From positions 1 through 25,373 of the forward strand of contig JAGZOP010000030.1 in assembly GCA_018383195.1 (NCBI GenBank): a DNA stretch of 25,373 nt, written 5' to 3'. The position numbers were made by a program, and so were the translations under genes. The number at the start of each line of letters is the position of its first letter. The first letter of the stretch is position 1. The notes beneath the pieces are model-generated. The model did no database searches. It was given only the letters and a program-made list of their open reading frames with translations, and was not told where the DNA came from. This document shows, piece after piece, positions 12,625 through 21,389 of this stretch. The DNA is from Clostridiaceae bacterium (lineage in GTDB: Bacteria; Bacillota; Clostridia; Oscillospirales; Butyricicoccaceae).

Positions 12625-13569
12625 ATGGTCAGACAACAAACTCCCTTCCGCTTTACTGAGCGGGAGATGGACATCGCCAAGGGGACAGACCTGCCGGACC
12701 TGCTCACCCACCTGGGGTATCAGGTACGGCGGGTGGGCAGCTACTACACCACCAGAGAGATGGACAGCCTTCGAATCAAAGAGCGCCGGACCTGGAGACG
12801 ATATTCCAACCAGACGGGTGGGGATGCGATCGCCTTCTTACAGGAGTTTTGTGGAAAAGACTTCCGGGAGGCGGTCAACTATTTGCTGGAGTTCAACGGT
12901 CACCGCGCGAGGGCCTCCCCCGTCCCGCACCAGCCGTCCCCAGCAAAAAAGGAACGGCCCGCCTTTGCCCTGCCCAGTGCAGCTCCAGACCAGCGGCACG
13001 TTTTCGCCTACCTTCGGAAACGGGGGATCGCCCCCCAGGTCATCCAGAGCTTCATCCAAGCTGGCCTACTGTATGAGGACGCCGACCACCACAACTGCGT
13101 GTTTGTGGGCCGGAATGGAGGGGGCCAGCCGGTGTTCGCCAGCAAGCGCGGCACCTATGACCGGAATGGCCCTGGGTTCAAAGGAGATGTTACTGGTAGC
13201 AATAAGGACATCGCCTTCCGCCTGCCCTGCGACCCTGGCCTGGATCATGTAGCAGTTTTCGAGGCTCCCATCGACCTGATGAGCTTCTGCACCCTGCACC
13301 GGCAGATGCGGAGCAACGCCGTTGCCCTGTGCGGGTTGTACCGGGGGCCGCTGGACAACTACCTGCGGGAAAATCCCCACCTGAAGCAGATCGTCCTGTG
13401 CCTGGACGCGGATGGGCCTGGACAGGAGGCAGCGGAGAAGTTCCTGGACGAGTACACCCAGGAGGGCTATGCCGTGTCCATTCAAATTCCCGCCCAGGGC
13501 AAGGACTGGAACGAGTACCTGCTTCGGCGGAGCAGCGAGGAGAGGAGGCGGAAAAACGGCGAAAGATGA
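12625..13569 (+). CDS. DUF3991/Toprim primase-like protein
   Basis: This is a 314-aa protein. Residues about 20-90 form a zinc-finger-like primase N-terminus in which the cysteines of DnaG CHC2 domains are absent ('YYTTREMDSLRIKERRTWRR' then 'GGDAIAFLQEF'), as in the DUF3991 family. A Toprim domain occupies about 205-300, with the acidic residues of 'VAVFEAPIDLMSF' and 'IVLCLDADGPGQEAAEKF' (D-x-D) that bind metal. Such proteins are common on conjugative elements and plasmids and are thought to prime DNA synthesis after transfer. RBS GGAGGTGA precedes ATG 12625. No separate helicase is visible. Confidence 0.85.
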   Translation: MVRQQTPFRFTEREMDIAKGTDLPDLLTHLGYQVRRVGSYYTTREMDSLRIKERRTWRRYSNQTGGDAIAFLQEFCGKDFREAVNYLLEFNGHRARASPVPHQPSPAKKERPAFALPSAAPDQRHVFAYLRKRGIAPQVIQSFIQAGLLYEDADHHNCVFVGRNGGGQPVFASKRGTYDRNGPGFKGDVTGSNKDIAFRLPCDPGLDHVAVFEAPIDLMSFCTLHRQMRSNAVALCGLYRGPLDNYLRENPHLKQIVLCLDADGPGQEAAEKFLDEYTQEGYAVSIQIPAQGKDWNEYLLRRSSEERRRKNGER

Positions 13570-13611
13570 CCCATGATCCAGGCTAAACATTACAAAAACG
13601 GAGGAAAGACA

Positions 13612-14529
13612 ATGAAACGCATTGTAACCACACTGTGCGCGCTGGCCGTTATCATGGTCGGGAGCATCCCTGCCATGGCTGCGGAGGAGCCCCCGCGCCA
13701 AGACGCTAGCTACTACCCCATCTCTGTGGATGAGTACACCTACGGGGAACTGGAGGAACCTCGGATCAACAAGGTCTACCAGCTGTCCCTTTCGGATGAC
13801 CCCAGCCTCATCCCCACCGAGGACTTTGAGCGGGACGGCCTATGGTTCACTTTGCTGGACATGACTCGAAAAAATGAGGTGGGCGTGGATACCCAGCCCT
13901 ACACCGAGACGGTCACCCGGCCCAGCAAGACCAACGACATGGCCCAGGTCCTCCAGGCGCTGGAGGCAGAGATGGAGGTCACCACGGCGGAGGGCTACGC
14001 CGGCACCCTGCACCTGGACCACACCAGCGTCCAGGTCAAGACGGACGGCTACGCCACCAAGACCAACAACCTCTCCGCCACCCGTAGCTACCCCAATCTC
14101 TCGGATGCAGATGTATCCCTCGTCCCCAAGAGCATCGAGGACAAGGGCAAGACCCTCACCCTGGCTGATGTCCAGTGGAGCGAGGCGCAGTATTCAGACG
14201 GCGCGGGCGGCACCGTGACCCGCTACACCGCCACCGCCAGCTACACTGGCACCAGCACCAGCCGATATGCCACCGGCTACACCGTGACGGCCAACTACAC
14301 CGGCGAGGTGGCCAAGACCGGCTGTGACATGGTGACCTACACCGCCATCTTCGGCAGCACCGAGGCCCCGGAGGAGGTGCCGATGGCGGAGGGGGCTCCC
14401 GGAGCAGAGACCCCGTCCCAGGGCGTGGACCTGTCCGCGCTGAAACAGCCCCTGCTGGCAGGCGGCGTGATCCTCGCTCTGGCGGTGGGCGGGGTGGTCG
14501 CCTTTAAGAAGATCAAGGAGAGGAGATGA
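13612..14529 (+). CDS. Exported protein with C-terminal membrane tail, function unknown
   Basis: This is a 305-aa protein. The signal peptide is 'MKRIVTTLCALAVIMVGSIP' with probable cleavage after AMA. The long extracellular region is rich in Thr, Ser and Tyr; it has a repeated 'YTATASYTG/YTVTANYTG' element near residues 215-245. One TM helix ('LLAGGVILALAVGGVVAFKK') lies at the end, followed by a basic KERR. No LPxTG is seen before the TM. Start ATG 13612 is chosen for GGAGG (13600-13604) and the signal peptide. It lies 4 bp before the sortase start, so it is likely part of the same surface module. I do not recognise the family. Confidence 0.75.
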   Translation: MKRIVTTLCALAVIMVGSIPAMAAEEPPRQDASYYPISVDEYTYGELEEPRINKVYQLSLSDDPSLIPTEDFERDGLWFTLLDMTRKNEVGVDTQPYTETVTRPSKTNDMAQVLQALEAEMEVTTAEGYAGTLHLDHTSVQVKTDGYATKTNNLSATRSYPNLSDADVSLVPKSIEDKGKTLTLADVQWSEAQYSDGAGGTVTRYTATASYTGTSTSRYATGYTVTANYTGEVAKTGCDMVTYTAIFGSTEAPEEVPMAEGAPGAETPSQGVDLSALKQPLLAGGVILALAVGGVVAFKKIKERR

Positions 14530-14533
14530 CCGC

Positions 14534-15307
14534 TTGAAACTGTGCGCACTTCTGCTGGCTGCCATGCTCTGCACCCTCTGCGTAGGGCAGGCCAGTGCAC
14601 TGGAATACACCATGAACGCCCCGGACGATTATTTGTTCGGTAGGCCCACCTCGGATGACACCATCTATGAGTGGGAAAACCCCAATGTGGATCGGAGCAA
14701 GAACACCGCCCTGATCCCGCCCACCTTCGGGAGCCCCACCAGCTATCTTCCCGGCACAGGAACTCCCCTGACACCCAATCTCATTCCCGGTGCGCTGACA
14801 GGCGGAGGGCTGGTCACCCAAACGGGAGGCGTGACCTATCCAACCGTAGGGGGCAGTCCCGGTGGAAACAGTGGGGCCGGATCAGCTGCCACGGGTTGGA
14901 CGGATGTGACCGGCGACCTCTACTACTCCGGCGGCCACCTGGGTACCCTCAAAATCCCCGCCATCGGCCTGTCCACCAAGGTGTACCAGGGTACGGGCAG
15001 CTCCGTCCTGGCGAAAGGGGCGGGCCACTTCCTGGATACCAGCATCTGGGCCGGCAACGTGTGCATCGCGGGACACAACCGGGGCGTGAGAGATGACTTT
15101 GGTGACCTCCACACGCTGGAGCCGGGAGATACCGTCACCTGGACCACCAAGCTGGGGACCCGCACCTATGAGGTGGTCAGCGTCCAGAAGGTGCTGGAAA
15201 CGGATACCTCCGGCACCACCGCCACCAGCGATGACCGTCTGACCCTCTACACCTGTGTCCGGGACCAGCGGGAGTACCGCTGGTGCGTCACCGCAGTAGC
15301 CAAGTAA
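14534..15307 (+). CDS. Sortase (class uncertain, D-like)
   Basis: This 257-aa transpeptidase joins sorting-signal proteins to other proteins or the cell wall. The catalytic triad is visible: H181 in 'CIAGHNRG', C241 in 'LTLYTCVRD' and R249 in 'YRWCV'. Residues about 24-120 are a long Pro/Gly/Thr linker before the catalytic beta-barrel (about 128-257). The N-terminus looks like a signal peptide ('MKLCALLLAAMLCTLCVGQA'), which may stay as an anchor. It starts with TTG at 14534, with AGGAG just upstream, 4 bp after the previous stop. Probable substrate is the LPRTGY protein encoded downstream (inference from proximity). Confidence 0.88.
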   Translation: MKLCALLLAAMLCTLCVGQASALEYTMNAPDDYLFGRPTSDDTIYEWENPNVDRSKNTALIPPTFGSPTSYLPGTGTPLTPNLIPGALTGGGLVTQTGGVTYPTVGGSPGGNSGAGSAATGWTDVTGDLYYSGGHLGTLKIPAIGLSTKVYQGTGSSVLAKGAGHFLDTSIWAGNVCIAGHNRGVRDDFGDLHTLEPGDTVTWTTKLGTRTYEVVSVQKVLETDTSGTTATSDDRLTLYTCVRDQREYRWCVTAVAK

Positions 15308-15368
15308 ACCTGTCTGCCATTTTTGCGGGCTGTGTGTCGATTGGCTTCGACTTCCGCCAGGGTTTGTG

Positions 15369-15400
15369 ATATGGTTCGTGTTGCAAGACCCCAACCATAT
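15369..15400. promoter_or_regulatory. Inverted repeat upstream of the SLH gene
   Basis: ATATGGTT (15369-15376) and AACCATAT (15393-15400) are a perfect 8-bp dyad with a 16-bp spacer, ending 5 bp before the RBS region (AGGAGGAA, 15407-15414). It could be an operator or a leader hairpin. Confidence 0.4.
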
Positions 15401-15420
15401 TCGAACAGGAGGAATCGAGA

Positions 15421-16002
15421 ATGAAACAGAGAAACCTGGCATCCCTGCTCCTGGCCGGAGCCATGACCGCGGCCCTGCTGACGGGTCCCGCTCAGGCAGC
15501 GGAGTCCCCCAGCCCCCAGGAGATCGCCGCCACCCGCCTGCAGGCCGAGGGCCTGATGAATGGAGACGAACACGGCGACCTGCACCTGGACAAGGGGTTG
15601 ACCCGGGCGGAGCTGGCCTGCCTGATCAGCCCCATCGTCCTCAACCCAGAGCACGTGGCCTGGGAACGAGACTACTACGCCAAGCTGTGTACCACCAACT
15701 TCTCCGATGTACCGGAGTGGGCGCAGGTGGCGGTGGGCGTGTGCGCCTCTATGGGCGTGGTGGCCGGATATGGGGACGGACGGTTTGGCTCCGACGACCC
15801 GGTCAGCCCGCAGATGGCCTGCACCATCATGCTCCGATACCTGGAACGAGACGGCTGGACTTACGTTACCGCCTGCGGCAAGGCGGTGGAACTGGGACTT
15901 GCCCAGGCGGAGACGCTGGAGGGAGAGACCATCACCCGTGGAGACATGGCCCTCCTGCTCACCGGCTCCCTGGACTATCTGGCGTACCTGCAAACCCTAT
16001 AA
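15421..16002 (+). CDS. S-layer homology (SLH) domain surface protein
   Basis: This 193-aa exported protein has a signal peptide (about 1-26, ending AQA) followed almost entirely by SLH repeats. The clearest is residues 94-141: 'FSDVPEWAQVAVGVCASMGV', 'VAGYGDGRFGSDDPVSPQMA'. Weaker ones lie at about 33-75 and 145-190. SLH domains hold proteins to secondary cell-wall polymers. It has AGGAGGAA before ATG 15421 and a strong terminator after its stop. With the sortase and giant adhesin it forms a surface module that may display an adhesin for mating-pair contact or host binding (inference). Confidence 0.88.
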   Translation: MKQRNLASLLLAGAMTAALLTGPAQAAESPSPQEIAATRLQAEGLMNGDEHGDLHLDKGLTRAELACLISPIVLNPEHVAWERDYYAKLCTTNFSDVPEWAQVAVGVCASMGVVAGYGDGRFGSDDPVSPQMACTIMLRYLERDGWTYVTACGKAVELGLAQAETLEGETITRGDMALLLTGSLDYLAYLQTL

Positions 16003-16014
16003 ACATCAGACGAG

Positions 16015-16055
16015 GCGGCCCCCGGCACAAAACTGTGCCGGGGGCCGCTATTTTT
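16015..16055 (+). terminator. Terminator after the SLH gene
   Basis: GCGGCCCCCGGCACA (16015-16029), loop AAAC, TGTGCCGGGGGCCGC (16034-16048): perfect 15-bp stem followed by TATTTTT. It sits only 26 bp before the adhesin ATG, so the adhesin must be made from read-through transcription or a promoter overlapping this region. Confidence 0.9.
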
Positions 16056-16080
16056 GTGTACAAGGAGGAATTTGGCCAAA

Positions 16081-19000
16081 ATGAAAAAACGTTTATTGTC
16101 GCTGTTCTTGGCCTTTGTCACACTCCTGGGCATCCTTCCCACCGCTGCCCTTGCAGCTAACACGGAGGAAGAAGCACTGGGCGAGGTGGATATCTATAAC
16201 GGCGGCTATGAGCTGTCATACCTGACCATCAATGGCCGGATCAGGACTCAGGACTATACCTATTTCAACTATGTGGACGCTAAGGGGCAGAAAAAAGAGG
16301 TACCAGCCTATTGCGTCAACCCCAATATCAAGGGCGTCCCGCAGACCGTGGGCGTGGGTGAGAGCATCAAGTATCTTGCCAATGAACGATCCAGCGATCC
16401 CAAGGTGGTAGGCATCATCTCCAACGGCTACCCCCACCGCAGTTTGGGGGAATTGAAGCTGGACAACAAGTACCAAGCCTACTACGCTACCAAAATGGCG
16501 CTTTGGTGCTACCTGCTCCCCAACTGGAACATCGCAAATTTGAAGGTAGCCCCCGGCTTAACTGGCTCTGAGTTGGACATCGGCAACCGCATCCTGGCGG
16601 CGGCCAAGGATATCTACAAGCGGGGCACCACCTACAATTATATGCTGGAACCCCGGATGACGGCCACCCCGGATAAATCTGCTGCCTACTCTGTCACTGT
16701 GGACGGCAAGCAGTACAAACAGCAGGTATTCACCATCTGGAGCGAAACATGGGTGTATGACTACGATATAGCCGTATCCTTTGCAGACCCCGGTTCGGTG
16801 CCCCAGGGGACCCGCATCGTGGATGAGAACGATCAGGACATTACCGCCGTCACTACGAAGTGGACCGGGGACGGCTACGGCGGGAAATTCAAAGTGCTGT
16901 ACCCCGCAGACAGCATCGAGGGCGAGAGCGGCAGCGTCCAGCTCTCCCTGACGGCGGATGTTGCCCAGTATGCTGCCATGTACGCAGTCTGCCAGGAAAA
17001 GGACAAGTACGGCAATTTGCAGAATTATATCTGCGACCTGGACAATTCCCGGCACATGGAACTGGCAGCAGTGAGCAGCTACACGGGCGGCGGTGAGCCT
17101 GACCCGAAGGAGACTGCGCTGAAGATCGTGAAGCTGGAGGAGGGCACCAAGATCCCCTTGGAGGGCGCTGTATTCTCCGTCTATGACCCGGAGGGCCGCA
17201 AGGTGGGCTCTTTCTCCACCAGCCCGGATGGGACAGTCATCATCCCCCTGACGCTTGAGGGCCATTACACCGTCACTGAGGAGATCCCGCCCCAGTATCA
17301 CCTTCTGCCGGAGGAACGTACCCAGCACGCCGATGTGGAGTACAACAAGGTTGCCACCCTGACCTTTTGGAACGCGCCCTATGGTTCCATCCGGGTCCAG
17401 AAGTTGAGTGACACCGGGGACGCGCTCAACGGCGTCACCGTGCAGATCAAGCACATTGAAAGCGGCGAGGTCCAGACCGCCAAGACCAAGATCGGCGGCG
17501 TGGCAGTTTTCGATCAGCTCCAGCCCGGCGGATGGGAGGTACGGGAACTGGCAGGCATCTCCGGCTGGATCGCGGACACCGATACCGTCCAGACCGTCTC
17601 CGTGGTGGCGGGCAAGACCAGCGATGTGACCATCATCAACAAGGAATTGCCCGGCCTGCGGATCATCAAGTATGAGCGGGGCACCATGAAGGCGATGCCC
17701 AATGTGTCCTTCGAGATCTTCCGGGACGCTGAGAGTCTGGGCATCTTTCAGACGGATGAGTTCGGCGAGATCCTCCTCACGGACTGCAAGCCCGCCACTT
17801 ACCGGGCCGAGGAACGGGACACCGGCGGGGACGGCCATGTGCTGGATACCACGCCCCAGGAGGTGGAGCTGAAGGCTGGAGACGGCATCAAAAAGCTGGT
17901 TTTCTTCAATGACCGCTTGCCAGGCATCCATTTAATCAAGGTGGACAGCTCCGACCTCTCCAAGCCCATCGCCAACGCGAAGTTCCGCTTTGAGGCGGTG
18001 GACGGTTCCTGGGGGCCGGAGGAATACACTACCTCGGAGGATGGGACCATCGACCTCTCCAAGCTCCCCGCCGATACCGCCTATATCGTGACTGAATTGG
18101 ATTGTCCGGGCTATGTGATCGACGACGCCCAGCGCATCATCCATCTGGATGGCGGCGAACAGGCGCAGTTCGTGTTCACCAATAGCAAGCTGCCCAGTCT
18201 CCATCTGTATAAGGAGAGTTCGGATGGTAAGCCCCTGGGCGGCGTCACCTATCGTCTCGCCAAAATCGAGGACGGCTCCCGGTATCTGGACCGCACCTCT
18301 TCCGGCACAGGTGAAATCTGCTGGGAGGGCCTGGAGCCGGGCGTTTATTCCCTAATTGAAACCTCCACAGTATCGGATTACCTGCTGGACCCCACCGAGT
18401 ACCATGTGCAGCTGTTCCCCGGAAAGGACGCCACTATCTGCCTGCAAAATGATAAGCGGCCCAACCTTACCATCTGGAAATTTGACGCCGACGATCACTC
18501 CATCCCCATTCCCAACACCACCTTTTTGTTGGAGGCAGCGGACGGCCACAGCGTTGCCGAAGTGACCACCGGGCCGGACGGGTCTGTGACTGTCCCTAAC
18601 CTCTGGCCAGGGGTTTTCAAGATTTCCGAGCGATCTGTGGGAAATGACGCCTATCTGGTGGACGCCCCGGACCAGTATATCACCCTGTACCCCAACCGGG
18701 ACCGGGAAGCATATTTTTACGACCACAAGCGGCCTGTCATTGAGATCATCAAGGAGAACAGCATCACCCATGACCGCCTCCCCAATGTTCGTTTTCAGGT
18801 GTGGTACGCCAGCAATGATACAGAAACCGGCGAACTCAACGACCTGGGCGTATTCACAACGGACGAAAATGGCCGCATCGAGCTGACCGGCCCGGCCAAT
18901 GGTCTGCGGGACGGCTGGTTCCGAGTAAAGGAGTTGGCCCCGCCCACTGGATTTTCCATCAAGGACAGCGACACTCAGGAAGCGTTTATCCCCGCTGGCA

Positions 19001-21291
19001 AGGGTCATACATTCCTGTTTGAAAATACACCTTTGTCCGCTCTGGTAGTCTACAAGCAGGACAGTGTGACCGGAGCTGGAATTTCCGGCTGCCGGTTCCA
19101 ACTGAAATACCTGGGCGGCGAGGTCAGCGGCAGCGGCGGCACAGTCATCGGCAACTATGTGTCCTCGGCCAACGGCTCCTTCACAGCGACCGGGCTCAAA
19201 AAGGGCTACTATATCTGCGAGGAACTGGAGAGCGACGGGGCCCACGTCATTGACAGCGCCCCCCAGTCTTTCTATATCTCCGGCGAGGATCAGGACATTG
19301 TGACCCTCTATTTTTCCAACGCACCCAAGGGGGCCGTCCTGGTCAAGAAGGTGTCGGACGATGATAAGAAGCTCCCGCTTTCCGGGGTGGAGTTCTTCGT
19401 GACCACCTCAGACGGAGCCGTGGTAGGCGACAATAACGGTAAATTTGTGACGGACAGCGCGGGTTCCTTCCTGGTGGAAAATGTCGCCCCCGGCACCTCG
19501 CTGGTGGTGAAGGAAACCAGGGCCAAACCCGGATACCTGTTGGATGATGTCCCCCAGACCGTCCAGGTCAAGGCGGGCCAGACCGTCACTCTGGAATTTC
19601 GGAATAAGCCCCTGGGCAATCTGGTGATCGAAAAGTGGGGCCGGAACGGGACCAAGACCGTTCCCCTGGAGGGCGTCAAGTTTGAGATCAAATACGCGGA
19701 TGGCCGCTATGTGGATGACGGGGGCGGCACCCTGTCCAGCAAGGGCATCTACTATTCTGACTCCACAGGTAAGATCACCTTGTCCGGGGTAACCGGCACC
19801 GTCATCGCAACGGAACTGGAGAGCGTGTCTGGATATACCATCGACCCGGACAGCCAGAGCCAGACCGTCACCATCAACCCCAACGACACGCAGACCCTCC
19901 GTTTTTACAACAACGCCGTGGGAGGTGTAGAGATCATCAAGGTCAGTTCTGCTGACAAAACCAAGCGTATCCCCAACACCACCTTCGAGATCCGGCGGGT
20001 CAGCGATGACGCTCTGGTGGACACCGTGACCACGGGGAAAACTGGCAGCGTCTTTGTTACGCTGGAGGATGACAGCTATTATGCGGTGGAAACGGAGAGT
20101 GCCGAGGGCTTCAAACTGGACAACACGCCCCACTATTTCACTGTAAAAGATGGGAGCTGCCCTCCGCTCACTGTGACCAACGCGCCCCTCTCCGGCATCC
20201 TGCTCCATAAAATTTCCACCGCCGACGGCAAGGGCATCCCCGGCGTGTCCTTCATCCTCTACGACAGCGGACACAACCCCATTGACCAGCAGACCACCGA
20301 TGACCGGGGCTGTGCCTGGTTTGAGGATCTGACTGTTTCGGGCCGCTATTACCTGCGTGAATTGGAGAATGAGGGATATATCCCGGACACTCAGGAGCGC
20401 ACTGTCTATGTCAAGGCGGGGGAAACTACGAAAGTGACCTGGAAGAACACCCCCATCACAGGGCAGATCCAGATCGTGAAGAAGTCCGCCGACTACAACC
20501 CCACCACCGGACTGCCTGCCGGGACGCTGTTGGAGGGGGCCGTGTTTGAGATCACGGACAAGGCTGGGAACGTGGTAGACACCATCCGATCTGACAGCCG
20601 GGGGCTGGCGGTTTCCAAGCCCCTGCCCCTCTCCCGCTACACCATCCGGGAGGTCAAGGCTCCATCCAACTACGGCGTGAATGAGCAGGAACTGACCGCC
20701 TACCTGGAGCATGAGGGACAGATCGTGCGCTTTGAGGTGACCAACAAGAGCCTGACCACTGGTGTGTCCATCGCCAAGACAGGCCCCAAGGAAGCAATGA
20801 GCGGCCAGCCGGTCCGTTACACCTTCTCCGGTATTTCCAATACCTCAAACGTCCGTCTGGACAGCTTCTATTTCCGGGACAGCCTGCCCGCTCAGGTAAG
20901 ATTGAGCACGGTAGTGACCGGGACCTGGAATTTCCCCGGTACTTATAAGATCACCTACCGGGTGAATGGCGGAGAGCACCGCACTTTGGCAGACAATCTC
21001 TCTACCAGCAAAAGCTATACGCTGGACGCCTCTGCGGCTGCTCTTGGTCTTGCCGGCAATGAACGTGTGACCGAGATCATGTTTGTGTTCGGTCAGGCTC
21101 CCGCAGGTTTTGCCCAGGTGGAGAAGCCCTATCTGAACTGTACCGCAGTTTCCAATCTGAATGCAGGTTCCAGCTTCGTCAACATCGCGGATGTAGGCGG
21201 CGTGTACAACGGGACCTGGGTCCAGGCTATCAGCCGGTGGGTGACGAAGGTGTATGGAAAACCCATTCCTCTGCCCCGTACCGGCTATTGA
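16081..21291 (+). CDS. Giant Cna-B/SpaA-type adhesin with terminal LPRTGY
   Basis: This is a 1736-aa secreted protein. The signal peptide covers residues 1-25. A thioester-like N-terminal domain (about 30-340) carries C78 in 'PAYCVNPN' but has K138 ('YYATKMALW') where a Gln is usual. Residues about 341-1560 hold 13 Cna-B/SpaA-like domains of 85-100 residues, each starting with a strand ending in Lys (e.g. 'LKIVKLE'), a central Glu ('YTVTEE') and a closing Asn ('LTFWNAP'), the triad of isopeptide bonds. Domain 6 closes with Asp (D881). A final C-terminal domain (1560-1725) ends PLPRTGY-stop, without a membrane tail. RBS AAGGAGG (16062-16068) is unusually far (12 bases) from ATG 16081. It is probably a sortase substrate and adhesin. 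Confidence 0.9.
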   Translation: MKKRLLSLFLAFVTLLGILPTAALAANTEEEALGEVDIYNGGYELSYLTINGRIRTQDYTYFNYVDAKGQKKEVPAYCVNPNIKGVPQTVGVGESIKYLANERSSDPKVVGIISNGYPHRSLGELKLDNKYQAYYATKMALWCYLLPNWNIANLKVAPGLTGSELDIGNRILAAAKDIYKRGTTYNYMLEPRMTATPDKSAAYSVTVDGKQYKQQVFTIWSETWVYDYDIAVSFADPGSVPQGTRIVDENDQDITAVTTKWTGDGYGGKFKVLYPADSIEGESGSVQLSLTADVAQYAAMYAVCQEKDKYGNLQNYICDLDNSRHMELAAVSSYTGGGEPDPKETALKIVKLEEGTKIPLEGAVFSVYDPEGRKVGSFSTSPDGTVIIPLTLEGHYTVTEEIPPQYHLLPEERTQHADVEYNKVATLTFWNAPYGSIRVQKLSDTGDALNGVTVQIKHIESGEVQTAKTKIGGVAVFDQLQPGGWEVRELAGISGWIADTDTVQTVSVVAGKTSDVTIINKELPGLRIIKYERGTMKAMPNVSFEIFRDAESLGIFQTDEFGEILLTDCKPATYRAEERDTGGDGHVLDTTPQEVELKAGDGIKKLVFFNDRLPGIHLIKVDSSDLSKPIANAKFRFEAVDGSWGPEEYTTSEDGTIDLSKLPADTAYIVTELDCPGYVIDDAQRIIHLDGGEQAQFVFTNSKLPSLHLYKESSDGKPLGGVTYRLAKIEDGSRYLDRTSSGTGEICWEGLEPGVYSLIETSTVSDYLLDPTEYHVQLFPGKDATICLQNDKRPNLTIWKFDADDHSIPIPNTTFLLEAADGHSVAEVTTGPDGSVTVPNLWPGVFKISERSVGNDAYLVDAPDQYITLYPNRDREAYFYDHKRPVIEIIKENSITHDRLPNVRFQVWYASNDTETGELNDLGVFTTDENGRIELTGPANGLRDGWFRVKELAPPTGFSIKDSDTQEAFIPAGKGHTFLFENTPLSALVVYKQDSVTGAGISGCRFQLKYLGGEVSGSGGTVIGNYVSSANGSFTATGLKKGYYICEELESDGAHVIDSAPQSFYISGEDQDIVTLYFSNAPKGAVLVKKVSDDDKKLPLSGVEFFVTTSDGAVVGDNNGKFVTDSAGSFLVENVAPGTSLVVKETRAKPGYLLDDVPQTVQVKAGQTVTLEFRNKPLGNLVIEKWGRNGTKTVPLEGVKFEIKYADGRYVDDGGGTLSSKGIYYSDSTGKITLSGVTGTVIATELESVSGYTIDPDSQSQTVTINPNDTQTLRFYNNAVGGVEIIKVSSADKTKRIPNTTFEIRRVSDDALVDTVTTGKTGSVFVTLEDDSYYAVETESAEGFKLDNTPHYFTVKDGSCPPLTVTNAPLSGILLHKISTADGKGIPGVSFILYDSGHNPIDQQTTDDRGCAWFEDLTVSGRYYLRELENEGYIPDTQERTVYVKAGETTKVTWKNTPITGQIQIVKKSADYNPTTGLPAGTLLEGAVFEITDKAGNVVDTIRSDSRGLAVSKPLPLSRYTIREVKAPSNYGVNEQELTAYLEHEGQIVRFEVTNKSLTTGVSIAKTGPKEAMSGQPVRYTFSGISNTSNVRLDSFYFRDSLPAQVRLSTVVTGTWNFPGTYKITYRVNGGEHRTLADNLSTSKSYTLDASAAALGLAGNERVTEIMFVFGQAPAGFAQVEKPYLNCTAVSNLNAGSSFVNIADVGGVYNGTWVQAISRWVTKVYGKPIPLPRTGY

Positions 21292-21298
21292 TCTATAC

Positions 21299-21338
21299 AT
21301 CGTGGACCTGCTCTCTGGGGCAGGTCCACGATATTTTT
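21299..21338 (+). terminator. Terminator of the adhesin gene
   Basis: ATCGTGGACCTGC (21299-21311) pairs with GCAGGTCCACGAT (21320-21332), 13 bp perfect with an 8-base loop, then ATTTTT. Confidence 0.9.
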
Positions 21339-21389
21339 GCAACATTCATTAACGATATTTATCACCAACATGAAAAGGAGAAATGAACT

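Noticed and set aside
16558..17931. A 457-codon antisense open frame within the adhesin gene (others at 18352-19245 and 19408-20712)
   Set aside because: These mirror the GC-rich codon pattern of the sense gene, show no RBS or family motif, and the sense strand has clear Cna-B domains throughout.
17101..20760. CRISPR or exact DNA repeats in the adhesin gene
   Set aside because: The repetition is at protein-domain level (13 diverged Cna-B-like domains); no constant-length repeat and spacer pattern is seen here or elsewhere in the window.
21289..21345. Idea that the missing adhesin tail was lost through a frameshift or read-through stop
   Set aside because: Reading past the stop or in other frames gives no hydrophobic helix with basic end before the terminator, so a simple single-base error does not restore a sorting signal.
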